Of a stretch of 64,000 nucleotides of DNA, positions 1 through 8,844 are shown one piece after another. The translations under genes were made by a program, and so were the position numbers. This stretch comes from Thermoflexus hugenholtzii JAD2 (GTDB taxonomy: Bacteria > Chloroflexota > Chloroflexia > Chloroflexales > Roseiflexaceae). The stretch is from assembly GCA_945881915.1 (NCBI GenBank), contig CAMCVW010000014.1:1-64000 (forward strand). Direction: 5' to 3'. Position 1 is the stretch's first letter. Each line of letters starts with the position of its first letter. The notes beneath the pieces were generated by a model, which saw only the letters and a list, made by a program, of their open reading frames with translations, was not told where the DNA came from and made no database searches.

Positions 1-1261
1 ATTGTTGGTAGGTGTTGATTTGGCAAAGGAGTTTGGCTTGCCTTCGTCCACGGTCACCGGAGCAACAAAGAGCTTGAGGTTTTGGTTGGTATTATCGTAA
101 TAACTGACGACGGGTAGATTACTCGACGTCAAGGCAAGCGAGGTGAAAAACCCAACATCCCCGGTACTATCGAGGGTCGAGATGTCGGGAGTGGTGCAGG
201 CCGCATCGGTACACACCGCGATTTTGAGGTCTGCGTTGGTTTCATCGAGATAACTGATGACTGGTAGATTAGTTGAGGTTAAGGCAATCGAGGTGTGCGT
301 CCCAACAGTCCCGATGCTATCGAGGGTCGAGATGGCGGGACTGGCGCAGGTCGCATCGTCACACACCGCGAGTTTGAGGTCGTAGTTGGATTCATCGAAA
401 TAACTGATGACGGGTACATCACTCGACGTCACGGCAATTGAGGTGGACATCCCTACATACCTGGTGCTATCGAGGGTCGAGATGGTGGTGCTCGTGCAGG
501 CCGCATCGTTACAGACTGCGAGTTTGAGGTCTTTGTTGGTGTTATCGTAATAACTGATGACGGGTACATCACTCGACGTCACAGCAATCGAGTTGTACGC
601 CCCAACATCCCCGGTGCTATCGAGGGTCGAGATGGTGGAACTGCTGCAGGCCGCATCGTCACAAACCGCGAGTTTGAGGTCGCCGTTGTTGCCATCGTAA
701 TAACTGATGACGGGCAGATTACTCGAGGTCAAGGCAATCGAGGTGTACTCCCCAACAAACCCGGTGCTATCGAGGGTCGAGATGGCGGGATTGGTACAGG
801 CCGCATCGTTACACACCGCGAGTTTGAGGTCGCCGTTGGTCATATCGTAATAACTGATGACGGGTACATCACTCGACGTTAATGCAAGGGAGGTATATAC
901 CAACATACCCAGTGTTATCGATGATCGAGATGGCGGGACTGGTGCAGGCGGCATTGGTACACAGTGCGAGTTTGAGGTCGCCGTAGGTTTAATCGTTATA
1001 ACTGATGACGGGCAGATTACTCGACGTCAAGGCGAGCGAGGTGTACGTCCCAACAGATACTCTTGCCGAGCGCGGTTCGACTCCAGTGCGAGCAGGAGCT
1101 GCTGGCAATTCTTGGGACAAAGGTTCTTCGGCACGCGTTGAAATGCTTCCATCGCTCGTGGCGTAAATTGTCGTCCCAGCAGTCATGATGAGATTGTTGA
1201 GCAGGAGCGTGAGCAGGATACTGATGGCTGCGATAACCTTCCGCGATGGTAACGTGTTCAT
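1..1261 (-). pseudogene. Broken tandem copy of a secreted repeat/FN3 protein gene (runs off the left edge)
   Basis: This is a paralogue of the intact gene just to its right, with the same signal segment (MNTLPSRK start) and the same 50-residue ISYYD-type repeats. An AGGAG ribosome site precedes the ATG at 1261. Two lesions are visible. A TAA at 989-991 replaces the GAA that normally follows Tyr-Asp in the repeat. A 2-base deletion near 880-895 shifts the frame. The repeat landmark taactgatga lies at 101, 251, 401, 551, 701 and 851 (exactly 150 apart) but then at 999 (148). In the intact paralogue every spacing is a multiple of three. Bases 1-60 match the junction into the FN3 domains of the neighbour, so the FN3 part lies outside the window. 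Only an assembly or read error would make it functional. Confidence 0.85.
95..1010 (-). repeat. 150-bp tandem repeats (left array, seven units)
   Basis: Tandem coding repeats of 150 bp encode about 50 residues each with the core VISYYD..N.DLKLAVCN. Landmarks recur at 101, 251, 401, 551, 701, 851 and 999. The last spacing is 148 bp because of the frame-breaking deletion. Units differ by scattered substitutions, so they are diverged rather than freshly amplified. Confidence 0.9.
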
Positions 1262-1439
1262 GCAATTCTCCTTTTCGTCCATGCGCATACTCAACGTAGG
1301 AAAGCGCTGCGCATGGATGAGACTCAGTAATGGTTAAAAAGTTTGCAATAATGATTATACTTTATACATATGTACGAATACAGTCATATACACTACGTCT
1401 CTGTGCCACATTCTGTCGGCAGACGGTAAACCTACATCT

Positions 1440-1478
1440 CCCAAAAAACAATCCGCCACAGCCGAGGCTGTGGCGGAT
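1440..1478 (-). terminator. Rho-independent terminator of the intact repeat-protein gene
   Basis: A 13-bp stem (atccgccacagcc paired with its complement, 1451-1478) is followed on the minus strand by a T-run (complement of 1443-1448). It is almost identical to the terminator at 3761-3797, so the duplication carried the terminator along with the gene. Confidence 0.85.
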
Positions 1479-1492
1479 CTGTAGGTATCGCA

Positions 1493-3583
1493 TTACTTCT
1501 GGGTGGTGAACTTGCGATAGCCACCTGATGAGATGGTGATCCCACCGGTGTTCTTGGCGCGGACCTGCCAGAAGTATGACTTTGCTTTGGCGAGGCCGGA
1601 TACGGCGACGGTGGTCTTTGTGCCGGTACTCTTCCAGTTTGTACAAGCGGCCTGCGTCAGCGCAACGCAGTACTCATAACTGGTGGCACGGGTGCTGGCC
1701 GCCCACGTGAGCGTGACGGTGGTCGGTTGGTTGACGGCATTATTGGCCGGGGTGGTCATGCTGAAGGCAGCTGGTGGGAGAACGACGGTGAATTGACCAA
1801 AACTCACGCTATCTGCATTTGTCGTCCCAGCCGCATTGATGGCCCGTACCTGCCAGTAGTAGGTGGTGTTGTGCACCAGACTGGTATGCGTAGCGGTCAT
1901 GCTTGTGCCGGTGCTGGTCCACGTGGGGCAGGCGGCCGTTGAGGTCGCAATACAGTATTCGTAGCTGGTGGCACGGGTGCTGGCCGCCCATGTGAGCGTG
2001 ACAGTGGCCGGTTGGTTGGTGGCGTTATTGGCCGGGCTGGTCTTGTTGAAGGCGGCTGGTGCAAGAACGACGGTGAATTGACCAAAACTCATGCTATCTG
2101 CATACGTCGTCCCAGCCGCATTGATGGCCCGTACCTGCCAGTAGTAGGTGGTATTGTGAACCAGTTCCGTCTTTGTAGCGGTCGTGCTTGTGAGGGTGCT
2201 GGTCCACGTGGTGCAGGTGTCCGTTGAGGTCGCAACACAGTATTCGTAGCTAGTGGCGTTGCTTATGGCACCCCACGTTAAGGTGGTCGAGGTACTGGTG
2301 ATAGTCGCATTGTTGGCAGGTGTAGACTTGGCAAAGGAGTTTGGCTTGCCTTCGTCCACGGTCACCGGAGCATGATAAAGCTTGAGGTTTCGGTTGATGG
2401 CATCGTAATAACTGACGACGGGTATATTACTCGAGGTCAAGGCGATCGAGTTGTACATCCCAACATTCCCGGTGCTTTCGAGGGTCGAGATGGCGGGACT
2501 GGTGCAGTTCGCATTGTTACACACCGCGAGTTTGAGGTCGTAGTCGGGTAAAAGATTGTAATAACTGATGACGGGTAGATTACTCGACGTCACGGCAATC
2601 GAGGTGAAATACCCAACATACCCCGTGCTATCGAGGGTCGAGATGGTGGGACTCGTGCAGGCGGTATTGGTACACACCGCGAGTTTGAGGTCGCTGTTGG
2701 TGCCATCGTGATAACTGATAACGGGTAGATTACTCGAGGTCACGGCAATCGAGGTGTACGTCCCAACATACCCGGTGTCGAGGGTCGAGATGGTGGGAAT
2801 GGTGCAGGCGGTATTGTTACACACCGCGAGTTTGAGGTCTTTGTTGGTTTCATCGTAATAACTGATGACGGGTACATCACTCGACGTCAAGGCAATAGAG
2901 GTGTACACCCCAACAGCACCGGCGCTTTCGAGGGTCGAGATGGTGGGACTGGTGCAGGTCGCATCGTTACACACCGCGAGTTTCAGGTCTTGGTTGGTTT
3001 CATCGTAATAACTGATGACGGGGAGATTACTCGACGTCACGGCAAGCGAGGTGTACTTCCCAACATCCCCGGTGCTATCGAGGGTCGAGACGGAGGGAGT
3101 GGTGCAGTTCGCATCGTTGCACACTGCGAGTTTGAGTTCGTAGTTGGTTTCATCGTAATAACTGATGACGGGTGTATCACTCGATGTCAAAGCAATCGAC
3201 GTCCACCCCCCAACAGTCCCGGTGCTATCGAGGGTCGAGATGGCGGGGCTCGTGCAGGTCGCATCATTGCACACCGCGAGTTTGAGGTCGTAGTTGGTCA
3301 GGTCATAATAACTGATGACCGGCAGATTACTCGACGTCAAAGCGAGCGACGTGTACATCCCAACAGATACACTCGCCGAGCGCGGTTCGACACCGGTGCG
3401 AGCAGGAGCTGCTGGCAATTCTTGGGACAATGGTTCTTCGGTACGCGTAGGAGTGCTTATGCTTCCATCGCTGGTGGCGTAAATTGTCGTCCCAGCAGTT
3501 ATGATGAGATTGTTGAGCAGGAGCGTGAGCAGGATACTGATGGCTGCAATCGTGATATCCTTCCGCGATGGTAACGTGTTCAT
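1493..3583 (-). CDS. Secreted repeat protein with ISYYD repeats and three FN3-like domains
   Basis: The product is 696 residues. An N-terminal hydrophobic segment (about 11-33) ending near IYA-TS looks like a signal peptide. Residues about 85-390 hold seven units of about 50 residues (VISYYD, DLKLAVCN, STLDSTG, TSIALTSS), one per 150 bp, plausibly the blades of a beta-propeller-like fold. Residues about 405-696 hold three 95-residue fibronectin-III-like domains with TYYWQVRAIN motifs. The ATG at 3583 is chosen because AGGAG lies 7 bases upstream; a longer reading frame from 3706 lacks such support. I recognise the repeat as common in environmental bacterial secreted proteins but know no function. 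A surface adhesion or binding role is inference. It has its own terminator and stands alone. Confidence 0.85.
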   Translation of the reverse strand: MNTLPSRKDITIAAISILLTLLLNNLIITAGTTIYATSDGSISTPTRTEEPLSQELPAAPARTGVEPRSASVSVGMYTSLALTSSNLPVISYYDLTNYDLKLAVCNDATCTSPAISTLDSTGTVGGWTSIALTSSDTPVISYYDETNYELKLAVCNDANCTTPSVSTLDSTGDVGKYTSLAVTSSNLPVISYYDETNQDLKLAVCNDATCTSPTISTLESAGAVGVYTSIALTSSDVPVISYYDETNKDLKLAVCNNTACTIPTISTLDTGYVGTYTSIAVTSSNLPVISYHDGTNSDLKLAVCTNTACTSPTISTLDSTGYVGYFTSIAVTSSNLPVISYYNLLPDYDLKLAVCNNANCTSPAISTLESTGNVGMYNSIALTSSNIPVVSYYDAINRNLKLYHAPVTVDEGKPNSFAKSTPANNATITSTSTTLTWGAISNATSYEYCVATSTDTCTTWTSTLTSTTATKTELVHNTTYYWQVRAINAAGTTYADSMSFGQFTVVLAPAAFNKTSPANNATNQPATVTLTWAASTRATSYEYCIATSTAACPTWTSTGTSMTATHTSLVHNTTYYWQVRAINAAGTTNADSVSFGQFTVVLPPAAFSMTTPANNAVNQPTTVTLTWAASTRATSYEYCVALTQAACTNWKSTGTKTTVAVSGLAKAKSYFWQVRAKNTGGITISSGGYRKFTTQK
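1690..2290 (-). repeat. 285-bp repeats encoding FN3-like domains
   Basis: Two nearly identical DNA units repeat with a 285-bp period (for example at 1727 and 2012), which equals 95 residues, one FN3-like domain each. The third domain (about 1496-1700) is more diverged. The high identity suggests recent duplication or gene conversion between domains. Confidence 0.8.
2400..3320 (-). repeat. 150-bp tandem repeats (right array, seven units)
   Basis: The same repeat family as the left array. Landmark starts lie at 2409, 2562, 2712, 2859, 3009, 3159 and 3309, so spacings are 153, 150, 147, 150, 150 and 150. Every length change is a multiple of three, as expected for a gene still under coding selection. 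Confidence 0.9.
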
Positions 3584-3760
3584 GCACTTCTCCTGTTCGT
3601 CCTTGCGCATACTCAACGCAGGAAAGCGCAGCGCATAAGACACAGTAACGGTTAAAATATCTTGCAATAATGATTGTACTTTATTAATACGTTCATATAC
3701 AGTCACAGAGCGAACGTCTCTGTGACTAATTCTGTAGCAGGTGGTATACCTACATTACTC

Positions 3761-3797
3761 AAAAAAACTATCCGCCACAGCCTCGGCTGTGGCGGAT
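3761..3797 (-). terminator. Rho-independent terminator of the rplS-to-dehydrogenase operon
   Basis: A 13-bp stem at 3770-3797 is followed on the minus strand by seven T (complement of 3761-3767). It lies just downstream of the 2-hydroxyacid dehydrogenase gene. A near copy lies at 1440-1478. Confidence 0.88.
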
Positions 3798-3826
3798 CTG
3801 TATTTGTTCGCGTGTGTTCGATGCGT

Positions 3827-4798
3827 TTACCGGTCCATCACCACGTATTGTGGGGCAATGCCGGCCTGCACCTTGCGAATGGTATCGATGGTGGTTGTGA
3901 TGATGCGTTCGATGGCTTCGTGGCTGTTGAACGCATTGTGGGCACTCGCAATCACATGCGGGTGAGCGAGGGTATCTTTGAGCAGGTGTGCTTCCGGGGT
4001 GCGGGTAACGGTGCCAATCAGGTGTTCGTATTCTTCGACGTCGAGGCCTGCGGCGCGGATTTGACCGCTATCGAGCCCAGCCAACAATGCCTCGTTGGCA
4101 ATCAGTGCGCCACGCGAGGTGTTGATAATGATGACACCGTGTTTGACCTGCGAAAGGGCTTCCATCCCGAACATGTGATGCGTCTGTGGTGTCAGAGGCG
4201 CATGGAACGAGATGATGTCGGATTGGCGATAGAGTTCGTCGAGCCCGACGTATGTCGCATTGACTTCGGCAGCCCAGCTGTGGTCGGGGTGGACATCGTA
4301 GGCCACAATCGTCGGTGCAAATCCCGTGCACATGCGCCCAAAGTTGCGGCCGATACGCCCGGTACCCACAATGCCGATGGTTTTTTGAAAGATATCAATC
4401 CCACGGAGCCCCGCCACATCGGCACGAAAGTCCCGTTGCAAACGCACCGTGCTGGGGATGAGCAGGCGGCTACTCGCCAACAGCAACGCCATTGCATACT
4501 CGGCGACGGTGCGTTCCCCGTAGGCGGGGACATTGCAGACGGTGATCCCGTGGGCGGCACAGTAGTCGAGATCAATATGGTCATACCCGGTAGAACGTGT
4601 CGCAATCAGGCGTAACTGTGGAAGTCTTGCCAAGTCTTCGGCACGCACCGCTGTATGGATGAACACGCTCAGGATGGTCGTGTCTGGATGGACGACGTTA
4701 CACAATGACCCAGCGGCATAGAATTGCAGCGGTACGTCGGGCCATGCCGCGACGAACTGCGCTTCTTCGTTGCTTTCGTTGAGGATAATCGAAATCAT
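3827..4798 (-). CDS. D-isomer-specific 2-hydroxyacid dehydrogenase (D-lactate dehydrogenase type)
   Basis: A 323-residue NAD(H)-dependent oxidoreductase that interconverts a 2-keto acid and a D-2-hydroxyacid in the cytoplasm. The nucleotide-binding motif GIVGTGRIG sits near residue 145. The family's Arg-Glu-His triad is present in NTSRGALI, in the DVEEYEHL region (Glu) and in VIASAHNAF. The DVEEYEH segment resembles the D-lactate dehydrogenase branch, but the substrate cannot be fixed from sequence. The ATG at 4798 is chosen because it starts MISIILNES 2 bases after the stop of the upstream gene; a longer frame would lie inside that gene. It is the last gene before the terminator at 3761-3797. 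Confidence 0.88.
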   Translation of the reverse strand: MISIILNESNEEAQFVAAWPDVPLQFYAAGSLCNVVHPDTTILSVFIHTAVRAEDLARLPQLRLIATRSTGYDHIDLDYCAAHGITVCNVPAYGERTVAEYAMALLLASSRLLIPSTVRLQRDFRADVAGLRGIDIFQKTIGIVGTGRIGRNFGRMCTGFAPTIVAYDVHPDHSWAAEVNATYVGLDELYRQSDIISFHAPLTPQTHHMFGMEALSQVKHGVIIINTSRGALIANEALLAGLDSGQIRAAGLDVEEYEHLIGTVTRTPEAHLLKDTLAHPHVIASAHNAFNSHEAIERIITTTIDTIRKVQAGIAPQYVVMDR

Positions 4799-4800
4799 CC

Positions 4801-5529
4801 CTAGCCCTGTTGTGCTTGCGGGCGGAGGGGGTGGTGCGCATAGCGTTCGCCGAGGGGATGATTGACGCACCCGAGTCGGGCGTTGCTCCGGCTGAGCAAG
4901 AGTTTGCGCATCGGACCCATTTGGACCGCATCTTTGGCAATGTGCCCTGCTTGGTAGGCAGCCATGACGGCAGGATAACTGGCTTCTGCGCCCATATTGG
5001 CGAGTGCAAGGGCGACAGATGCATTCCGGTCGGGTATTGTCGATGTGAGTCGTTCTTCGAGAGCAGCGGTCAAGAACGCAACTTCTGCGGGTTGGGCATA
5101 ACTGAGGTAGGCAAGCGCCAACGCAGCGCGGTGATGTCCGACATTGCTGGTGTGGTCGTCATCGAGCAATGCCAGAATGGGTTTGAAGGCAGCGACGCCG
5201 TTGCGCGCGATGATTTGTGGCACTTCGCCATCCCAGATGGTTGTGCGTTTTTCGGTGAGTTGATCGGGCGCTGCAGGCACCGGGGCATGCACCAGCGCGG
5301 CAATCGCGTCGATGCTGTTGCACTCACCCAACAAACGAAGTGCATGAATGGGCGCATAACAGAGCGGTGCTGGACCGACGAGCATCGCGGTGTCTATGGC
5401 GAGTGCGGTCAGAGGAGCAATCACATCGGCACCGCTGTCGATGATGTGGGCTGCCAGCGGGAACGGCATTTCGGGTCCGACGGTACGCAACTGGCGCATG
5501 TATTCTTGAATTTCGATGGATGTGGTCAT
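4801..5529 (-). CDS. HEAT-like / DUF1186-like repeat protein of unknown function
   Basis: A 242-residue, probably all-helical protein. It has several Ala/Leu-rich helical pairs (ALRLLGECNSIDAIAAL, ALALAYLSYAQPAEV, ASVALALANMGAEASYPAV) typical of HEAT-type scaffolds that mediate protein contacts. No catalytic motif or signal peptide is visible. The ATG at 5529 follows GGATAGAG; longer frames run into rnhB. It sits between rnhB (43 bases upstream) and the dehydrogenase (2 bases downstream), so it is probably co-transcribed. The family assignment is by overall pattern only. Confidence 0.7.
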   Translation of the reverse strand: MTTSIEIQEYMRQLRTVGPEMPFPLAAHIIDSGADVIAPLTALAIDTAMLVGPAPLCYAPIHALRLLGECNSIDAIAALVHAPVPAAPDQLTEKRTTIWDGEVPQIIARNGVAAFKPILALLDDDHTSNVGHHRAALALAYLSYAQPAEVAFLTAALEERLTSTIPDRNASVALALANMGAEASYPAVMAAYQAGHIAKDAVQMGPMRKLLLSRSNARLGCVNHPLGERYAHHPLRPQAQQG

Positions 5530-5572
5530 TGCTCTATCCTTGTACTGTACGTTGAAGACAGTGTACCAAAGT

Positions 5573-6238
5573 TCATGATGGTTGCGCGTCCGTGTGAGCA
5601 GAACCCCAGCCACCGGACATGTGGAAGCATCGAATCGGCGCATAGGAATATCGGTGTTGGCTGCTTGGGCCATAGCGCCGCAACGCTGCTTGGTGACTGG
5701 CAGTCCCGTAGCCTTTATGGGCTGCGTAGCCGTACTGAGGGGCAGCACCATCGTACTGGCGCATCACCCGATCACGGGCGACTTTCGCGATAATGGAAGC
5801 CGCTGCGATACTCAGCGATCGTGCGTCGCCGTGGATGAGATTGTGTTGTGCAATGTTCCAGGCCTGGAATGAAACTGCGTCGACGAGCAGTGCATCAACG
5901 ACTACCGACAGCCCAAATATGGCCTGTTGCATGGCAGTCCGTGTGGCGATCATGATACCCATACAGTCAATGTCGTGTGCACTGACCCACCCAACAGCCA
6001 CGCTGCGGATGTAGGGTTGCATCGATTCGACGAGGTGTTCACGTTGGCGCGGACTCAATTTTTTGGAGTCGTCGATACCATTCAGCAACTCAGGTTTCTC
6101 GTAGACGGATGGTTTAAACACCACCGCAGCAGCCATGACGGGACCAGCCCAACAACCACGGCCGACTTCGTCGACGCCGGCGATGGTCTGTGCACCGTTT
6201 GCCTGGAGGGCTAATTCATCACGAAATGTGGGAGGCAT
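5573..6238 (-). CDS. rnhB: Ribonuclease HII
   Basis: A 221-residue enzyme that removes single ribonucleotides and RNA from RNA-DNA hybrids. Catalytic acidic residues are visible in the N-terminal GVDEVGRG motif (Asp and Glu), in LLVDA and in HGDARSLSIAAASI. DDSKKLSP and AHKGYGT are also typical of RNase HII. The ATG at 6238 (MPPTFRDE) is chosen because the family starts shortly before the GVDE motif. It overlaps the end of the methyltransferase gene by 20 bases, suggesting coupling. The C-terminal tail after the HKGYGT region is somewhat long and unconserved. Confidence 0.93.
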   Translation of the reverse strand: MPPTFRDELALQANGAQTIAGVDEVGRGCWAGPVMAAAVVFKPSVYEKPELLNGIDDSKKLSPRQREHLVESMQPYIRSVAVGWVSAHDIDCMGIMIATRTAMQQAIFGLSVVVDALLVDAVSFQAWNIAQHNLIHGDARSLSIAAASIIAKVARDRVMRQYDGAAPQYGYAAHKGYGTASHQAALRRYGPSSQHRYSYAPIRCFHMSGGWGSAHTDAQPS

Positions 6239-6794
6239 GGCGTCTTCCGATGAGCAGATGCAGGCGTGTCGCTCCCACGAGGCAATCAGGAGTTTCGATA
6301 TCCCAACCTGCAGAAGCAAGCGCACTCCAGAGCGGGTGTGAACGCACGTCGTGCTTGCCCGCACTCAAGAGAATAACCAGGCGACCGTTGGGTTGGAGCA
6401 CGCGTGCAACTTCTGCGAGGGTCAACGGGTCACTGATATACGGTGCGGGGAATACGGCAACGACCGTCGCCTGTGAGGCATCGGCACAGGGAATCCACCG
6501 TGTGTCGGCGCGGATGATGCGTTGTGTGCGGGATCGGGCATTGCGGAGCATCGGTGCGGAACGGTCGATACCGATTGCGCTGATACCCTTTGCGGCGAGC
6601 GCGGCTTGCAGATGACCACTGCCACAGCCGAGCTCGAGGATGGGCGCGTGGGCGAACGGGATGACCGCCTCCCCCCACAAAAACCAATGGCCACGCGAAA
6701 TTCGCATGGCCACGGTGTCGTAGATAAAAGCACATTCGCCATATAACCGATCAAACAACCACGCCATAAACATGCGTCGGTAGTTGATGGCCAT
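6219..6794 (-). CDS. Class I SAM-dependent methyltransferase
   Basis: A 191-residue protein with the SAM-binding motif I LELGCGSGHL near residue 52, an acidic motif II (IGIDRSAPML) and a post-motif strand LQPNGRLVILL, as in UbiE/Methyltransf_11 enzymes. Substrate unknown. It starts 3 bases after the rplS stop codon and overlaps rnhB, so it is read from the rplS promoter. The N-terminal YDTVAMRISRGHW segment occurs in related methyltransferases thought to act on lipid or quinone substrates, but that is inference. Confidence 0.82.
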   Translation of the reverse strand: MAINYRRMFMAWLFDRLYGECAFIYDTVAMRISRGHWFLWGEAVIPFAHAPILELGCGSGHLQAALAAKGISAIGIDRSAPMLRNARSRTQRIIRADTRWIPCADASQATVVAVFPAPYISDPLTLAEVARVLQPNGRLVILLSAGKHDVRSHPLWSALASAGWDIETPDCLVGATRLHLLIGRRHASHIS

Positions 6795-6797
6795 AGA

Positions 6798-7151
6798 CTA
6801 GGAGCGACGCTCTTTGATGCGCGCTGCCTTGCCCGTGAGCCCACGGAGATAGAACAGACGTGAACGACGAACCTTACCACGGCGGGTAATGGTTATCGAG
6901 TCGACACGTGGTGCATGGAGGAGGAATGTACGCTCTACACCAACGCCGTGTGATGCCATGCGGCGAACCGTGAAGTTGGCATTGATGCCACCGGAACGCT
7001 TGCGAATGACCACACCTTCGAAGTCCTGAACACGCTCGCGGCTGCCTTCGACCACACGTACACCAACGCGTACGGTATCGCCCTCGCGGAACGCAGGCAC
7101 CGATTCCTTCATTTGACGCCGCTCAATGGCGTCCATGATTTGCTGCGACAT
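6798..7151 (-). CDS. rplS: 50S ribosomal protein L19
   Basis: A 117-residue ribosomal protein at the 30S-50S interface. The family motifs [26 protein letters not shown] and [11 protein letters not shown] are all present and the length is normal. It is the first gene of the minus-strand operon. A TTGCCC-17-TATAAT promoter lies upstream (7222-7250). The short leader contains a small hairpin at 7194-7209 (gcacgt stem), which could be regulatory but is weak. A GAAGGAG site precedes the ATG. Confidence 0.97.
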   Translation of the reverse strand: MSQQIMDAIERRQMKESVPAFREGDTVRVGVRVVEGSRERVQDFEGVVIRKRSGGINANFTVRRMASHGVGVERTFLLHAPRVDSITITRRGKVRRSRLFYLRGLTGKAARIKERRS

Positions 7152-7221
7152 TGTTTGGTCGCTCCTTCAGTAAAGCGTATACATATAATGGCGGCACGTC
7201 AGAACGTGCACATTGCCGTCA

Positions 7222-7250
7222 ATTATAGCATATTTGGACAAGGAGGGCAA
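7222..7250 (-). promoter_or_regulatory. Promoter of the rplS operon
   Basis: On the minus strand, TTGCCC (7250-7245), a 17-base spacer, then TATAAT (7227-7222) preceded by TGC (extended -10). The predicted start near 7215 leaves a leader of about 65 bases. Confidence 0.65.
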
Positions 7251-7380
7251 ATAAAAGGTATGCTCTCGCAGATGCGCCAAAGTGGGTGCGTACAACAGGC
7301 ATTGCCGGACGAGTCAGCTATTCGATGCAGCGTTATACGCTAAAATAGACAGAGGTTGGTCAATGCGTTGAGGTATCGCT

Positions 7381-8844
7381 GTGGAAAATGTCGTCGATGC
7401 AGTTCGCGGAATGCGTGATGTCTTGCCCGAAGAAAACCTCCGCCACCAACACATCCTGGCACAACTCAATGCGGTGTTGGTCGGTCATGGCTATCAAGCG
7501 ATTGACTTGCCACTCCTTGAGCATCGAGACTTGTATGTACGCAAACTCGGCGAAGAACTCGCCGGCAAAATATATGAATTTTCCTTCCATGGACGCGATT
7601 TGGTCCTTCGCCCTGAATGGACTGCGTCGGTACTGCGGGCTTACATTAGCAAAATGAACGATGCCGCGTTGCCGCTGCGCCTGCGCTACAACGGACCGGT
7701 TTTTCGCTACGAACGCCCTCAGCGCGGAACCTGGCGCCAATTCACCCAATTGGGAGTCGAGATGATCGGGGCCGCAGCGCCACGTGCAGATGCAGAAGTA
7801 CTCGGTATGGCATGTGCCGGGCTACAGGCAGCCGCAGTCATCGGGTACCGCATCACACTCGGGCACATCGGCATCATTCGGTCACTCCTCGGATCACTCG
7901 GAGTCAGCGAACGCACCCGCAGTGTGTTGACCTGGAGCCTCGAACGCATGCGCGCTCGGGGAGTTGATGCCGTCCGTGATGCGCTGCTGAACGAAATAGA
8001 AGGCGAGCGCGAAGGATTCGACACGACGCTCCTCGATGGTCTCGACGATACCCAAGCAGAAGGGCTTTTGCTCCATACACTGCGTTCTATTGGTGTCAAT
8101 CTCCAGTTTGGGACGCGCCCCCCCGAAGAAATAGTCCGGCGCTTGGTGCGCACCCTCCGGCGGACAGACCAGCGTGCCACCATCGAACGTGCCATAGCCT
8201 TTCTGGCTGAGTTGAGCGTCGTCCGTGGCGCTCCTGCTGCGACACTCCAGGTGCTCCGAGATGTAGTCACCCGCTATGCATTACCTGATCCTGGCTTTGC
8301 CGAATTGCAGTCGCTCATCGACACGCTGCCGCTCCATGGTGTTCCCCTCGACGCAATCACGCTCGATTTTGGACTCGGACGTGGACTGCACTACTATACG
8401 GGCATGATGTTCGAAATCGACGACACCAGTGGGATGCAGCTCTGCGGCGGCGGCCGATATGACGAGCTCGTCACGGCATTGGGTGGGCGCCAGTCGGTGC
8501 CTGCAGTGGGATTCGCCTATGGAGTCGAACGCGTTGTGTTGGCGAGTCAGTCGCCCGCACCTGTTGCACCGACGACGGTGAATCTCATCGCAGAAGGTCG
8601 AGACGCATATCCATATGCACTACAGTGTGCGACGCGACTGCGTGCCGAAGGTTTTGCGGTCGTACTCGATGAACGCGAGCGACCGTTGACAAATCACGTC
8701 CGCGAGGCGCAACGCCGCGGCAATATTTGCCTGGTTGTGACAGATGCAGATGCTTCCAATGCGACGCTACAGTGGCGTGATGCCCGTGATGGCCGGGTAC
8801 TCACGGTACCTGCGTGCATCACCGAATTGGAGGCACTGCGGTGA
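7381..8844 (+). CDS. Histidyl-tRNA synthetase paralogue / ATP phosphoribosyltransferase regulatory subunit (HisS/HisZ family)
   Basis: A 487-residue class II synthetase-fold protein. Visible parts are the N-terminal RGMRDVLPEE motif, a motif 2 region FRYERPQRGTWRQF, the histidine-binding segment GRGLHYYTG, motif 3 GGGRYDELV and PAVGFAYGVERV, and a diverged anticodon-binding-like C-terminal domain. It departs from normal HisRS at LRPEWTA (usually LRPEGTA) and RGLHYY (usually RGLDYY). It heads a cluster containing hisG and hisD, which favours the HisZ role. However, that hisG is the long form, which normally needs no HisZ, so a tRNA synthetase remains possible. The start is GTG at 7381, with GAGGT 6 to 10 bases upstream. 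Confidence 0.75.
   Translation: MENVVDAVRGMRDVLPEENLRHQHILAQLNAVLVGHGYQAIDLPLLEHRDLYVRKLGEELAGKIYEFSFHGRDLVLRPEWTASVLRAYISKMNDAALPLRLRYNGPVFRYERPQRGTWRQFTQLGVEMIGAAAPRADAEVLGMACAGLQAAAVIGYRITLGHIGIIRSLLGSLGVSERTRSVLTWSLERMRARGVDAVRDALLNEIEGEREGFDTTLLDGLDDTQAEGLLLHTLRSIGVNLQFGTRPPEEIVRRLVRTLRRTDQRATIERAIAFLAELSVVRGAPAATLQVLRDVVTRYALPDPGFAELQSLIDTLPLHGVPLDAITLDFGLGRGLHYYTGMMFEIDDTSGMQLCGGGRYDELVTALGGRQSVPAVGFAYGVERVVLASQSPAPVAPTTVNLIAEGRDAYPYALQCATRLRAEGFAVVLDERERPLTNHVREAQRRGNICLVVTDADASNATLQWRDARDGRVLTVPACITELEALR

Noticed and set aside
1-3320. 150-bp tandem repeats considered as a CRISPR array or satellite
   Set aside because: They encode regular protein repeats with codon-scale changes and have no spacer structure.
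4810-5793. 327-codon plus-strand frame opposite the HEAT-like gene
   Set aside because: The minus-strand frame has clear helical repeats and operon spacing; the plus-strand one is Cys/His-rich noise.
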